Notes: a model not told the origin generated them from the letters alone. Shown: positions 40,772 to 48,604, numbered from the stretch's first letter. The stretch is DNA of 64,000 nucleotides from Pseudomonas sp. RIT623 (GCF_004519305.1 NZ_SOZA01000013.1:55321-119320), one strand, 5' to 3'. Numbers and translations: made by a program.

Positions 40772-41977
40772 ATGCAGGATTTCAATGCCTATGTGCTCGG
40801 GCACTTCGACGCCCGCGGCCCGGTGCTGCAACCACGCCTGGGCTTCAGCTCGCTGGAGCGCATGCAACGCGGCCTGGAGGCTACCGCCGCGAGCCGTGCC
40901 CACACTGTCTGCACCATCACCCTCGACGCCTTCACCCGGGTCAACGACCTCAAGGCGGCGCAAAAGGCCATCGACAGCGGCGCGATGCTCAACGGCTATC
41001 CCATCGTCAATCACCCGGTCGCCGATACCAGGGCGATGCTGGCTACGATCGAGACACGCTATGCGACGCCCGTGCAAGTGCGCCATGGTTCGCCCGACCC
41101 TGTGCATATCTTCCAGCGCATGACCGAAGTCGGCCTGTCGGCCACCGAAGGCGGGCCGGTGTCCTATTGCCTGCCCTACAGCCGCACCCCTTTGCGTGCG
41201 GCCTTCGGCCATTGGCAGAAGGCCTGCCGGATACTCGCCGCGGGTGTGCCCAATAGCCATATCGAGAGCTTCGCCGGCTGCATGATGGGCCAGATGTGCG
41301 ACCCGGCGATCCTGGTGGCGCTGAATGTGCTCGAGGGCTTGTTCCTGCGCCAGCACGGCATCGCCACCCTGGCGTTCTCCTACGCCCAAGGTACTTCGCC
41401 GCTGCAGGACCTGGCCGCATTGAGCGCCCTGCAGACCCTGGTTGGCGAGCGTTTCGCCCCTGGCAGCTACCACTTCGTCGCCTACGTCTTCATGGGTTTC
41501 TTCCCGCGCACCCTCGGCGGTTTCTGCCGCATCACCCAGGACGCGCTGTCGGTGGTGCGAGCCGCCGGCGTGCAACGGGTGATCGTCAAGACCCCGGTGG
41601 AGTCCCGGCGCATCCCACGGGTCGAGGAGAACATCGCGGCGTTGGAGTATGCCGACTACTGCCTGCGCGCCCAGCATACCCTCAAGCCGATTCCCTTCGA
41701 CCAACAGGAGTATCGGCGCATCCTCGACAAGGCGGGCGCGCTGATCAACGGGACCCTGGCCCTGGACAGCGACATCTGCGAAGCCATCCTCGCCGCGTTC
41801 GACAGCGGGCTGTTGTCGATCCCCTACTGCCTGCACCCGGACAACAAGCGTGGCGCGGGAACCGTGCTGGATGCCAATAACTACTACATGGGCTTCGAAG
41901 GGGCGAGGGTGGAGAACGCGTTTTCATTCCTCTCGGCGCTGCGCCAGAACATCATTACCTACGACGCGTTTCACTGA
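40772..41977 (+). CDS. glutamate mutase large subunit homolog (methylaspartate mutase, GlmE-like)
   Basis: A 401-residue TIM-barrel subunit of an adenosylcobalamin-dependent carbon-skeleton mutase; the family interconverts L-glutamate and (2S,3S)-3-methylaspartate. By recalled comparison with Clostridium cochlearium GlmE, the substrate residues are all present: Arg22 (Arg66), Arg56 (Arg100), Arg104-His105 (Arg149-His150), Glu126 (Glu171), Tyr132 (Tyr177) and Tyr136 (Tyr181). Thr50, Asn74, Lys273 and Glu277 also match. It is about 80 residues shorter than the clostridial protein, missing about 44 at the N-terminus and the remainder at the C-terminus. Start chosen at ATG 40772 (MQDFNAYVLG). Glutamate is the best-supported substrate. 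Confidence 0.86.
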   Translation: MQDFNAYVLGHFDARGPVLQPRLGFSSLERMQRGLEATAASRAHTVCTITLDAFTRVNDLKAAQKAIDSGAMLNGYPIVNHPVADTRAMLATIETRYATPVQVRHGSPDPVHIFQRMTEVGLSATEGGPVSYCLPYSRTPLRAAFGHWQKACRILAAGVPNSHIESFAGCMMGQMCDPAILVALNVLEGLFLRQHGIATLAFSYAQGTSPLQDLAALSALQTLVGERFAPGSYHFVAYVFMGFFPRTLGGFCRITQDALSVVRAAGVQRVIVKTPVESRRIPRVEENIAALEYADYCLRAQHTLKPIPFDQQEYRRILDKAGALINGTLALDSDICEAILAAFDSGLLSIPYCLHPDNKRGAGTVLDANNYYMGFEGARVENAFSFLSALRQNIITYDAFH

Positions 41978-42436
41978 GCAGAGGCGTCAACCGCACTGGC
42001 CGTTGCTCACTGGACGACGGCCAGTTCGCGCAGGAACGCCCCGGTTTCAGCGTGGGCGCTGACGCTGCTCCACATGACTCAAGGCATGCACCCAGGCAGG
42101 CGCCGATACTTGCACAGGCATAACTGGCCCGAAACAAATGTAGGAGCGGCCTTGCGTCGCGATGCGCCGCGCGGGCGGCGCTCGATCTCCTAGGCGCTGC
42201 ATGGTTTACGACAAACATCTGGAAGCCCTAACACGATCAACAACCCTGGCTTCCAAAGACCTACCAGTTGCTTGCCGCGATAAGCCACACACCCTGCACA
42301 CCAGGTCCGACAAGCGGCACACTGCCCGCCGCGTGCGAGTTTCGTCTACTTCACAAGTAGGGCAAATGCCCCTTGCCCGGCAGCCACCCGATTCCCCACA
42401 ATCCGGCCCATGCCGCGCCAAGACAGGGAATTCGCC
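41978..42436. other. intergenic region between the mutase operon and the lipid operon
   Basis: This 459-base stretch carries no convincing gene. It contains one degraded REP arm (TGTAGGAGCGGCCTTGCGTC, from 42139) followed by a GC palindrome near 42163-42180. A short minus-strand frame ending near 42002 (MWSSVSAHAETGAFLRELAV) might be the tail of a lost gene. The region presumably also holds the promoter of the downstream six-gene operon. Confidence 0.5.
42139..42162. repeat. single degraded REP arm
   Basis: TGTAGGAGCGGCCTTGCGTC matches the REP arm at 7196 at 19 of 20 positions, with no clear inverted partner nearby. Confidence 0.6.
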
Positions 42437-43042
42437 GTGCCATCGATCTACCAGCTCAAACCCCGTTTCCAGGCGCTGCTGCGCCCCACCGTGCAACGCC
42501 TGCATGACCGCGGCGTCAGCGCCAACCAGGTCACTGTGGCCGCTGCCGTGGTCTCCCTGCTGCTGGGCCTGCTACTGGCCTGGCTACCCCAGTTCACCTG
42601 GCTGTTCATCCTGATCCCGCTGTGGATGCTGCTGCGCATGGCCCTCAACGCCGTGGACGGCATGCTCGCCCGCGAGTTCGGCCAGCAATCGAAGCTCGGC
42701 GCCTACCTCAACGAACTGTGCGACCTGGTCGCCGACGCGGCGCTGTACCTGCCCTTCGCCCTGCTGCCCGGCGTTGCGCCAACACTGGTGGTGCTGGTGG
42801 TGCTGGCCTCGGTGATCAGTGAATACGCCGGGGTCATGGGGCCGCTGGCCGGCGCTTCGCGCCGCTACGACGGGCCCATGGGCAAGAGCGACCGGGCGTT
42901 CGCCTTCGGCGTGCTGGGCACCGGGGTGGCGCTGGGCCTGCTGGCCGCGAGCTGGATCAACGGCCTGCTGCTGGTCATCCTGCTGCTATCGCTCTATACC
43001 CTGTACAACCGGGTTCGCCATGGCCTGGCCGAAACCCGCTGA
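42437..43042 (+). CDS. CDP-alcohol phosphatidyltransferase family protein (YnbA-like)
   Basis: A 201-residue membrane enzyme, the exact length I recall for E. coli YnbA. Enzymes of this family transfer a phosphatidyl group from CDP-diacylglycerol to an alcohol. The motif D-x2-D-G-x2-A-R-x8-G-x3-D-x3-D appears as N71-x2-D74-G75-x2-A78-R79-x8-G88-x3-N92-x3-D96, so two of the four Asp residues are Asn, as in YnbA. About five helices follow. The start is GTG at 42437 (PSIYQLKPRFQ), which fits YnbA. It is the first gene of a six-gene operon; the next starts after 30 bases. Confidence 0.85.
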   Translation: MPSIYQLKPRFQALLRPTVQRLHDRGVSANQVTVAAAVVSLLLGLLLAWLPQFTWLFILIPLWMLLRMALNAVDGMLAREFGQQSKLGAYLNELCDLVADAALYLPFALLPGVAPTLVVLVVLASVISEYAGVMGPLAGASRRYDGPMGKSDRAFAFGVLGTGVALGLLAASWINGLLLVILLLSLYTLYNRVRHGLAETR

Positions 43043-43072
43043 GCCTCTCGCTGCCGGACAAGGATATTCGCC

Positions 43073-44827
43073 ATGCGCCAAGCGCAATCGCTGCATTTCT
43101 CAACCCATGACGGGGTCGAGCTGCACTACCGTCACTGGCCCGCCACGCGCAACGAGCACCAGCCGCGCCGCGCGCTGGTGATGTTCCACCGCGGCCACGA
43201 GCACGGCGGGCGCCTGGCGCACCTGGCCGACGAGCTGGACATGCCCGGCTACGACCTGTTCGCCTGGGATGCCCGTGGCCATGGCCAGTCGCCCGGCGCC
43301 CGCGGCGACAGCCCGAGCTTCGCCACCAGCGTGCGCGATGTGCAGACGTTCATCGAGCATATCCAGGCCCGGCACGGTATCGCCGAGGCCGACATGGCGG
43401 TGCTGGCGCAAAGTGTCGGCGCTGTGCTGGTGGCCACCTGGGCCCACGACTATGCGCCCAAGGTGCGCTGCCTGGTGCTCGCCTCGCCGGCGTTCAAGGT
43501 CAAGCTCTACGTGCCGTTCGCCCGCCCCGGTCTGAAACTGCTCAAGGCCCTGCGCGGCAACTTCTTCGTCAACAGCTACGTCAAGCCACGCCTGCTCACC
43601 CACGACCCGGAACGGGTCATGTCCTATGTCGCCGACCCGCTGATCAGCCGGCCGATCTCGGTGACCATGCTGCTGGGCTTGTACGAGGCCGCCGAACGCG
43701 TGGTGGCCGATGCCCAGGCGATCCAGGTGCCGACCCAACTGCTGGTCTCCGGCGCCGACTTCGTCGTCGAGCGCGGCCCGCAGCTGCGCTTCTTCGAACG
43801 CCTGGGCAGCGCCCGCAAGGAAATGCACCTGCTCGCCGGCTTCTTCCACGACACCTTGGGCGAACGTGATCGGGCCCACGCCCTGGCGCGAATCGAGCGC
43901 TTCGTCGCCCATTGCTTCGACGCGCCCGCACCTGTGCCATCGCTACTCGCTGCCGACAAGGCCGGCGCCAGCTGCGCCGAGGCCGAAAGCCTGGCCGCAC
44001 CGTTGCCGCGCAACTCGCCGCGCGACCTTTACTGGCGCGCCACCCGCGCCAGCCTGCGCCTGGGCCAGGGCCTGTCCGCGGGGATCAAGCTGGGCTTCGA
44101 CACCGGCTTCGACTCTGGCTCCACCCTCGACTATGTCTACCGCAATACGGCCACGGGCAAAGGCCGCCTGGGCGCGCTGATCGACCAGAACTACCTCAAC
44201 GCCATCGGCTGGCGCGGCATTCGCCAGCGCAAGCTGCATGTGGAGGAACTGCTGCGCCTGGCCATCACCCAGCTGCGCGCGCAACAACGCCCGGTGCATA
44301 TCGTCGATATCGCCGCCGGTCACGGCCGCTACATCCTCGAGGCCCTGCAAGGGCTGGAGCAGTTGCCGGACTCGATCCTGCTGCGCGACTACAGCGACCT
44401 GAACGTCCAGCAAGGCAGCGCACTGATCGAAGCCAAGGGGCTGGGCCAGGTCGCCCGTTTCGTCCAGGGCGACGCCTTCGACCGCCAGAGCCTGGCCAAC
44501 CTCGCACCGCACCCCAGCCTGGCCGTGGTTTCCGGCTTGTACGAACTGTTTGCCAGTAACGAGCAGGTGGGCAACTCCCTGGCCGGGCTGGCCGACGCTA
44601 TCGAGGACGGTGGCTACCTGGTCTACACCGGCCAGCCGTGGCACCCGCAACTGGAGATGATCGCCCGCGCCCTGACCAGCCACCGTGGCGGACAGGCCTG
44701 GGTCATGCGTCGACGCAGCCAGGTAGAGATGGACCAACTGGTGGAGGCAGCAGGTTTTCGCAAGCTGACCCAGCGCATCGACGAATGGGGCATCTTCAGC
44801 GTCAGCCTGGCGCAACGGGTGCGATGA
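43073..44827 (+). CDS. alpha/beta hydrolase fused to SAM methyltransferase (YnbC-like)
   Basis: A 584-residue two-domain protein, close to E. coli YnbC (585, recalled). The N-terminal half is a monoglyceride-lipase-like hydrolase. It has the oxyanion segment FHRGHEHGGRLAHLADEL, nucleophile Ser114 in LAQSVGAVLVA (A-x-S-x-G in place of G-x-S-x-G), Asp in LLVSGADFVVERG, and His in AGFFHDTLGE. The C-terminal half (about residue 330 on) is a class I methyltransferase with IVDIAAGHGRYILEAL. The stop overlaps the next start, so the two are coupled. Substrate unknown; a lipid is likely from context. Confidence 0.85.
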   Translation: MRQAQSLHFSTHDGVELHYRHWPATRNEHQPRRALVMFHRGHEHGGRLAHLADELDMPGYDLFAWDARGHGQSPGARGDSPSFATSVRDVQTFIEHIQARHGIAEADMAVLAQSVGAVLVATWAHDYAPKVRCLVLASPAFKVKLYVPFARPGLKLLKALRGNFFVNSYVKPRLLTHDPERVMSYVADPLISRPISVTMLLGLYEAAERVVADAQAIQVPTQLLVSGADFVVERGPQLRFFERLGSARKEMHLLAGFFHDTLGERDRAHALARIERFVAHCFDAPAPVPSLLAADKAGASCAEAESLAAPLPRNSPRDLYWRATRASLRLGQGLSAGIKLGFDTGFDSGSTLDYVYRNTATGKGRLGALIDQNYLNAIGWRGIRQRKLHVEELLRLAITQLRAQQRPVHIVDIAAGHGRYILEALQGLEQLPDSILLRDYSDLNVQQGSALIEAKGLGQVARFVQGDAFDRQSLANLAPHPSLAVVSGLYELFASNEQVGNSLAGLADAIEDGGYLVYTGQPWHPQLEMIARALTSHRGGQAWVMRRRSQVEMDQLVEAAGFRKLTQRIDEWGIFSVSLAQRVR

Positions 44828-46152
44828 TGGCCCGTGAAAGCGGGCTGATTCGCCGTGGCGTACTGTGGCTGTTACTGCTGGGGCCGTTGTTTTTTCTCAG
44901 CTACGGGCTAGCCAACACCTATACCGCCGGGCGCGCGGATATCGCCAGCCTGGTATTCGATTGGGAGCGACACCTGCCGTTGTGGCCCTGGACGATCATC
45001 CCGTACTGGTCGATCGACCTGCTGTACGGGCTGTCGTTCCTGCTGCCGCGCTCGCGCTCGGAAATGGACCGCCATGCCCTGGCGCTGCTCACCGCGCAGG
45101 TGATCTGCGTGGCTTGCTTCCTGCTCTGGCCGCTGCGCTTCACCTTCGAACGACCCGAGATATCTGGGCTGTTCGGCTGGTTGTTCGATGTGTTGATGGG
45201 CTTCGACAAGCCCTACAACCAGGCGCCGTCGTTGCACATTGCATTGCTGGTGATCATCTGGACGATGTTCGCCCGGCATGCGCGCCGTCCTGCCTGGCGC
45301 TGGCTGGTGCATGGCTGGATGGGGCTGATCGGTGTGTCGGTGCTGACTACCTGGCAGCATCACTTCGTCGATGTGCCGACCGGGGCGCTGGCGGGTTTCG
45401 TCTGCCTGTGGCTGTGGCCGCGCAGCAGCCCGTTGCCCTGGCGGCAGGCAGGTTTGGCGCAAGATCCGCAACGTTGGCGCCTGGCGCTGCGCTATGGCCT
45501 GGGCGCGGCCGTGCTGACGCTGCTGGCGATGACGCTCGGCGGTGGCGGATTGTGGTTGCTGTGGCCAGCGCTGTCGTTACTGCTGGTGGCACTGAACTAT
45601 GCCCTGTTCGGCGCCGCAGGGTTCCAGAAAGGCGCCGACGGGCGGCTGTCGGTGGCCGCCAGCTGGCTGTTGGCGCCCTACCTGCTGGGCGCCTGGATCA
45701 ATTCGCGGCTATGGACGCGGCGCCATCCGCAGGCGGACGAGGTGGCTGACGGCGTGTATCTGGGCAGGGTACCAGGGCGCACGCAAGCATCGCTGTTCGC
45801 AGCGATTGTCGACCTGAGCGCGGAACTGCCCTGTCTTGCCGTCAGTCGCCCCGCGATGACAACACCACAGCACTACCAGAGCCTGCCAACCCTGGACCTG
45901 ATCGCCCCAGACCGGGAAACCCTGCAACAGGCCGCCAAGGCCATCGAACACTGCCAGCGACAAGGCCCGGTGCTGGTCTGCTGCGCCCTGGGCTACTCCC
46001 GCAGCGCCAGCGCCGTCGCCGCCTGGCTGCTGCTCAGCGGCCGCTGTGCCTCTGCCGAACAGGCCCAAGCGCTGATTCGCCAGGCGCGCCCCGGCGTGGT
46101 CCTGCAGCCGGCCCACCAGCTCGCCCTGCAACAGCTGGAAGCCCATCCATGA
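44824..46152 (+). CDS. PAP2-like membrane domain fused to dual-specificity phosphatase (YnbD-like)
   Basis: A 442-residue protein resembling E. coli YnbD. The N-terminal two thirds are membrane helices with a PAP2/Aur1-type phosphatase or phosphotransferase site: APSLH (His138) and TTWQHHFVDVPTG (His180, Asp183). The C-terminal domain has the phosphatase loop Cys387-x5-Arg393 (CCALGYSRSASAVAAWLL), with Cys replacing the usual His before the catalytic Cys. Both parts act on phosphate monoesters or lipid phosphates in their families. The start is ATG 44824 or 44827. It overlaps genes on both sides by 4 bases. Confidence 0.84.
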   Translation: MMARESGLIRRGVLWLLLLGPLFFLSYGLANTYTAGRADIASLVFDWERHLPLWPWTIIPYWSIDLLYGLSFLLPRSRSEMDRHALALLTAQVICVACFLLWPLRFTFERPEISGLFGWLFDVLMGFDKPYNQAPSLHIALLVIIWTMFARHARRPAWRWLVHGWMGLIGVSVLTTWQHHFVDVPTGALAGFVCLWLWPRSSPLPWRQAGLAQDPQRWRLALRYGLGAAVLTLLAMTLGGGGLWLLWPALSLLLVALNYALFGAAGFQKGADGRLSVAASWLLAPYLLGAWINSRLWTRRHPQADEVADGVYLGRVPGRTQASLFAAIVDLSAELPCLAVSRPAMTTPQHYQSLPTLDLIAPDRETLQQAAKAIEHCQRQGPVLVCCALGYSRSASAVAAWLLLSGRCASAEQAQALIRQARPGVVLQPAHQLALQQLEAHP

Positions 46153-46568
46153 ACCTATCTGTAGTCGCCAGCCTGCTCGCTCGCGGGCGCCAGCTGGAGC
46201 GCCTGTCAGATGGCATCACCCTGCTGGCCCTGGCTTATAGCCTCACACCGCTGCTGGGCATTGCCCTGCATCCGCTCGCCCGCTTGCTCTGCGTGGCGTT
46301 GCTGGTAATCGGCCTGGCGCACAAATACTGGGCCATCCGCGTCGCCCTGGATGCCGAGCTGTTCGCACAGCTCGGCGCCAGCGCCGACCTGCCCGCCGAC
46401 ACCGAGGCACTGGACCGCGCACTGTTCGAACTGCGCCTGAAACCGCCCCACCACGATCCGCGCGACTGGCCGGGCCGCAGCCAGGCCGCGCTAGCCCTGC
46501 TACGCCGCCAGGCCTTGTGCCTGGCCGTGCAGGTGCTGCTGATCGCCACCCTTCCCTTCACCGGATAA
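46149..46568 (+). CDS. small membrane protein of the lipid operon, unknown function
   Basis: A 139-residue protein I do not recognise. It has two hydrophobic segments near the start (ITLLALAYSLTPLLGIAL and LLCVALLVIGLAHKYWAI), a short acidic/polar stretch (LGASADLPADTEALDRALF), then a further hydrophobic end (ALCLAVQVLLIATLPFT). Its start overlaps the upstream gene (ATGA), and the acyltransferase gene starts 5 bases after its stop, so it is translated with the lipid enzymes. A scaffold or subunit role is a guess from position. Confidence 0.72.
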   Translation: MNLSVVASLLARGRQLERLSDGITLLALAYSLTPLLGIALHPLARLLCVALLVIGLAHKYWAIRVALDAELFAQLGASADLPADTEALDRALFELRLKPPHHDPRDWPGRSQAALALLRRQALCLAVQVLLIATLPFTG

Positions 46569-46573
46569 ACCCG

Positions 46574-47197
46574 ATGCTCGCCAGCCTGACCGCCTTCGTC
46601 ATCACCTCCGCCGCCCGCCTGATCACCGGCGCCCGTGCCTTGTGGCTGGGCTGCACGCCGCAACCGGTGCAACGCCTGTACTTCGCCAACCACAGCAGCC
46701 ATGGCGACTTCGTGCTGCTGTGGGCCGCGCTGCCCGAGCCGTTGCGGCGTCGCACCCGGCCCGTGGCGGGTGCCGACTACTGGTGCCAGCCAGGTATCCG
46801 CAACTTCCTGATCCGCCAGGTGTTCAACGGCGTGCTGATCGACCGCCAGCACAGCGCAAGCGAGGGCAACCCGCTGCAACCGGTGCTCGATGCCTTTGCC
46901 CAGGGCGATTCGCTGATCTTCTTCCCAGAGGGCACGCGCAACCTGACAGACGACCCGCTGCTGCCATTCAAGAGCGGCCTGTTCCACCTGGCCACGGCCA
47001 ACCCGCAGGTCGAACTGGTACCGGTATGGATCGCCAACCTCAACCGGGTCATGCCCAAGGGCCGCGCCCTGCCGCTGCCACTGCTGTGCACCCTGAGCTT
47101 CGGCGAGCCGCTGCACCTGGGGCCGGACGAAAGCAAGCACGCCTTTCTCGAGCGGGCCCGCCAGGCCCTGCTGAACCTGGCACCGAAGGAGGCCTGA
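46574..47197 (+). CDS. lysophospholipid acyltransferase family protein (PlsC-like)
   Basis: A 207-residue acyltransferase of the 1-acylglycerol-3-phosphate acyltransferase family, which adds a second acyl chain to make phosphatidic acid or remodel a phospholipid. It has the catalytic H-x4-D (His40-Ser-Ser-His-Gly-Asp45 in NHSSHGDF) and the lipid-binding motif FFPEGTRNLTDD near residue 115. The N-terminus is a membrane helix. I used the ATG at 46574. The next gene, a CDP-diglyceride synthase, starts one base after its stop; together they would make CDP-diacylglycerol for the first gene of the operon. Confidence 0.86.
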   Translation: MLASLTAFVITSAARLITGARALWLGCTPQPVQRLYFANHSSHGDFVLLWAALPEPLRRRTRPVAGADYWCQPGIRNFLIRQVFNGVLIDRQHSASEGNPLQPVLDAFAQGDSLIFFPEGTRNLTDDPLLPFKSGLFHLATANPQVELVPVWIANLNRVMPKGRALPLPLLCTLSFGEPLHLGPDESKHAFLERARQALLNLAPKEA

Positions 47198-47198
47198 A

Positions 47199-48131
47199 AT
47201 GGATCACAACACCCTGTCCCTGTTCGCCGGCATCGGCGCCCTGCTGCTACTCGCCAGCCTGGTCGGCCGCCTGCTCAAGTGGCGCGCCGGCCCGGCGCCG
47301 CACGCGGTGATCGACAACCTCAACGCGCGCATCAATGCCTGGTGGGTGATGGTGCTGGTGATCGGCATCGCCTTCCTGTTCGGCAAGTACGGCGTGATCG
47401 TGCTGTTCTACGGCGTGTCGTTCTACGCCCTGCGCGAATTCATGACCCTCACCCCGACCCGACGCAGCGACTACCCGGCCCTGGCGGCGGCGTTCTATGT
47501 CGCGCTGCCGGTGCAGTACCTGCTGATCGCCATGGACTGGTACGGGCTGTTCAGCATCTTCATCCCGGTATACCTGTTCCTGCTGCTGCCGATCCTGGCC
47601 AGCTTCGGCGGCGATACCACACGTTTTCTCGAGCGCGCCTCGAAGGTGCAATGGGGCTTGATGATCGCGGTGTACTGCGTGTCGTCGGTGCCGGCGCTTA
47701 TGACCCTGGACATCCCTGGCTACGAGGGCCGCAACCTGCTGCTGATTGCCTGGCTGATCCTCGTGGTGCAGATCAGCGATGTGTTGCAGTACGTGTGCGG
47801 CAAGCTGTTCGGCAAGCGCAAGGTGGCGCCCAACCTGTCACCGTCGAAGACCGTCGAAGGCCTGGCCGGCGGCGTGGCGCTGGCCACCCTGGTGGGCGCC
47901 TCGCTGTGCTGGATCACCCCGTTCACCTTCTGGCAGGCGGCGCTGATGGCATTGACCGTCAACGCCATGGGCTTCTTTGGTGGGCTGGTGATGTCGGCGA
48001 TCAAGCGCGACCGTGGGGTTAAAGACTGGGGGCACATGATCGAAGGCCATGGTGGCATGCTCGACCGCATGGATTCGGTGTGCTTTGCCGCGCCAGTGTT
48101 CTTCCACTTCGTGCGGTATTGGTGGGCGTGA
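47199..48131 (+). CDS. phosphatidate cytidylyltransferase (CDP-diglyceride synthase, YnbB-like)
   Basis: A 310-residue membrane enzyme (E. coli YnbB 298) that makes CDP-diacylglycerol from phosphatidic acid and CTP. It has about eight helices. The family signature S-x-[LIVMF]-K-R-x4-K-D-x-G-x-x-[IL]-x-H-G-G-x-x-D-R-x-D appears at residues 266-293 (SAIKRDRGVKDWGHMIEGHG and on), with the Asp residues kept. It is the last gene of the operon, and is a second CDP-diglyceride synthase beside the essential CdsA that must exist elsewhere. Confidence 0.88.
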   Translation: MDHNTLSLFAGIGALLLLASLVGRLLKWRAGPAPHAVIDNLNARINAWWVMVLVIGIAFLFGKYGVIVLFYGVSFYALREFMTLTPTRRSDYPALAAAFYVALPVQYLLIAMDWYGLFSIFIPVYLFLLLPILASFGGDTTRFLERASKVQWGLMIAVYCVSSVPALMTLDIPGYEGRNLLLIAWLILVVQISDVLQYVCGKLFGKRKVAPNLSPSKTVEGLAGGVALATLVGASLCWITPFTFWQAALMALTVNAMGFFGGLVMSAIKRDRGVKDWGHMIEGHGGMLDRMDSVCFAAPVFFHFVRYWWA

Positions 48132-48250
48132 GGCAAAAGCCCCTGCCGGCATAGCGCGCGCAGACAGCTGAACGTCGAGCCTAGGCAACCGTGCCCAAGG
48201 CGATGGCCCTATGGTGATGGATCATTTCGCCACTCATCTGGAGCCACGCC

Positions 48251-48595
48251 ATGTCCGATTTCATCACCGTCCTGCGCGAAACCTGCCCGACCCCGGTGGT
48301 CGACGCCACCAAGTGGAAACGCATCGGCGGCGACCCGCACACCGTCAACCTCAATGCCTACCTGTCCGCCGACGGCAGCAAGATCATGGGCACCTGGATC
48401 TGCACGCCGGGCAAGTTCGAGGTCAACTATGAGAAGTGGGAATACTGCCATTTCCTCGATGGCTATTGCATCGTCACGCCTGAGGGTGAAGAGCCGAAGC
48501 ATCTGAAGGCTGGGGATGTGTTCGTGATCGAACCGGGGATGAAAGGGACCTGGGAAGTGGTGGAGACGGTGCGCAAGTACTTCGTCTTTGCCTGA
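48251..48595 (+). CDS. cupin-domain protein (cupin_3/ureidoglycine-type)
   Basis: A 114-residue single cupin. The core TWICTPGKFEVNYEKWEYCHFLDGYCIVTPEGEEP (residues 48-83, split here by recall) gives a variant of the two cupin motifs; the second motif is GDVFVIEPGMKGTWEV. It resembles DUF861-type cupins. Metal His residues are partly replaced. A CTGGAG site precedes the ATG. Function unknown. It converges on mmsB with a strong hairpin between the stops. Confidence 0.8.
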   Translation: MSDFITVLRETCPTPVVDATKWKRIGGDPHTVNLNAYLSADGSKIMGTWICTPGKFEVNYEKWEYCHFLDGYCIVTPEGEEPKHLKAGDVFVIEPGMKGTWEVVETVRKYFVFA

Positions 48596-48604
48596 TAGCT
48601 CGAA

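Noticed and set aside
40772..41977. Idea that the mutase has lost its substrate-binding arginines
   Set aside because: A first look placed the arginine claw in the wrong segments. Counting positions in the recalled clostridial protein put Arg66, Arg100 and Arg149 at residues that are all present here.
41955..42218. Open frame on the minus strand in the gap after the mutase operon
   Set aside because: Low complexity, no ribosome site and no family. Only the short tail near 42002-42070 looks even faintly like a gene remnant, so I did not list it as a gene or pseudogene.
38917..48131. Mobile genetic island with integrase or tRNA attachment site
   Set aside because: No integrase, transposase, tRNA or direct-repeat boundary was found. 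The block looks like accessory genes added by recombination, but I cannot show a mobile element.
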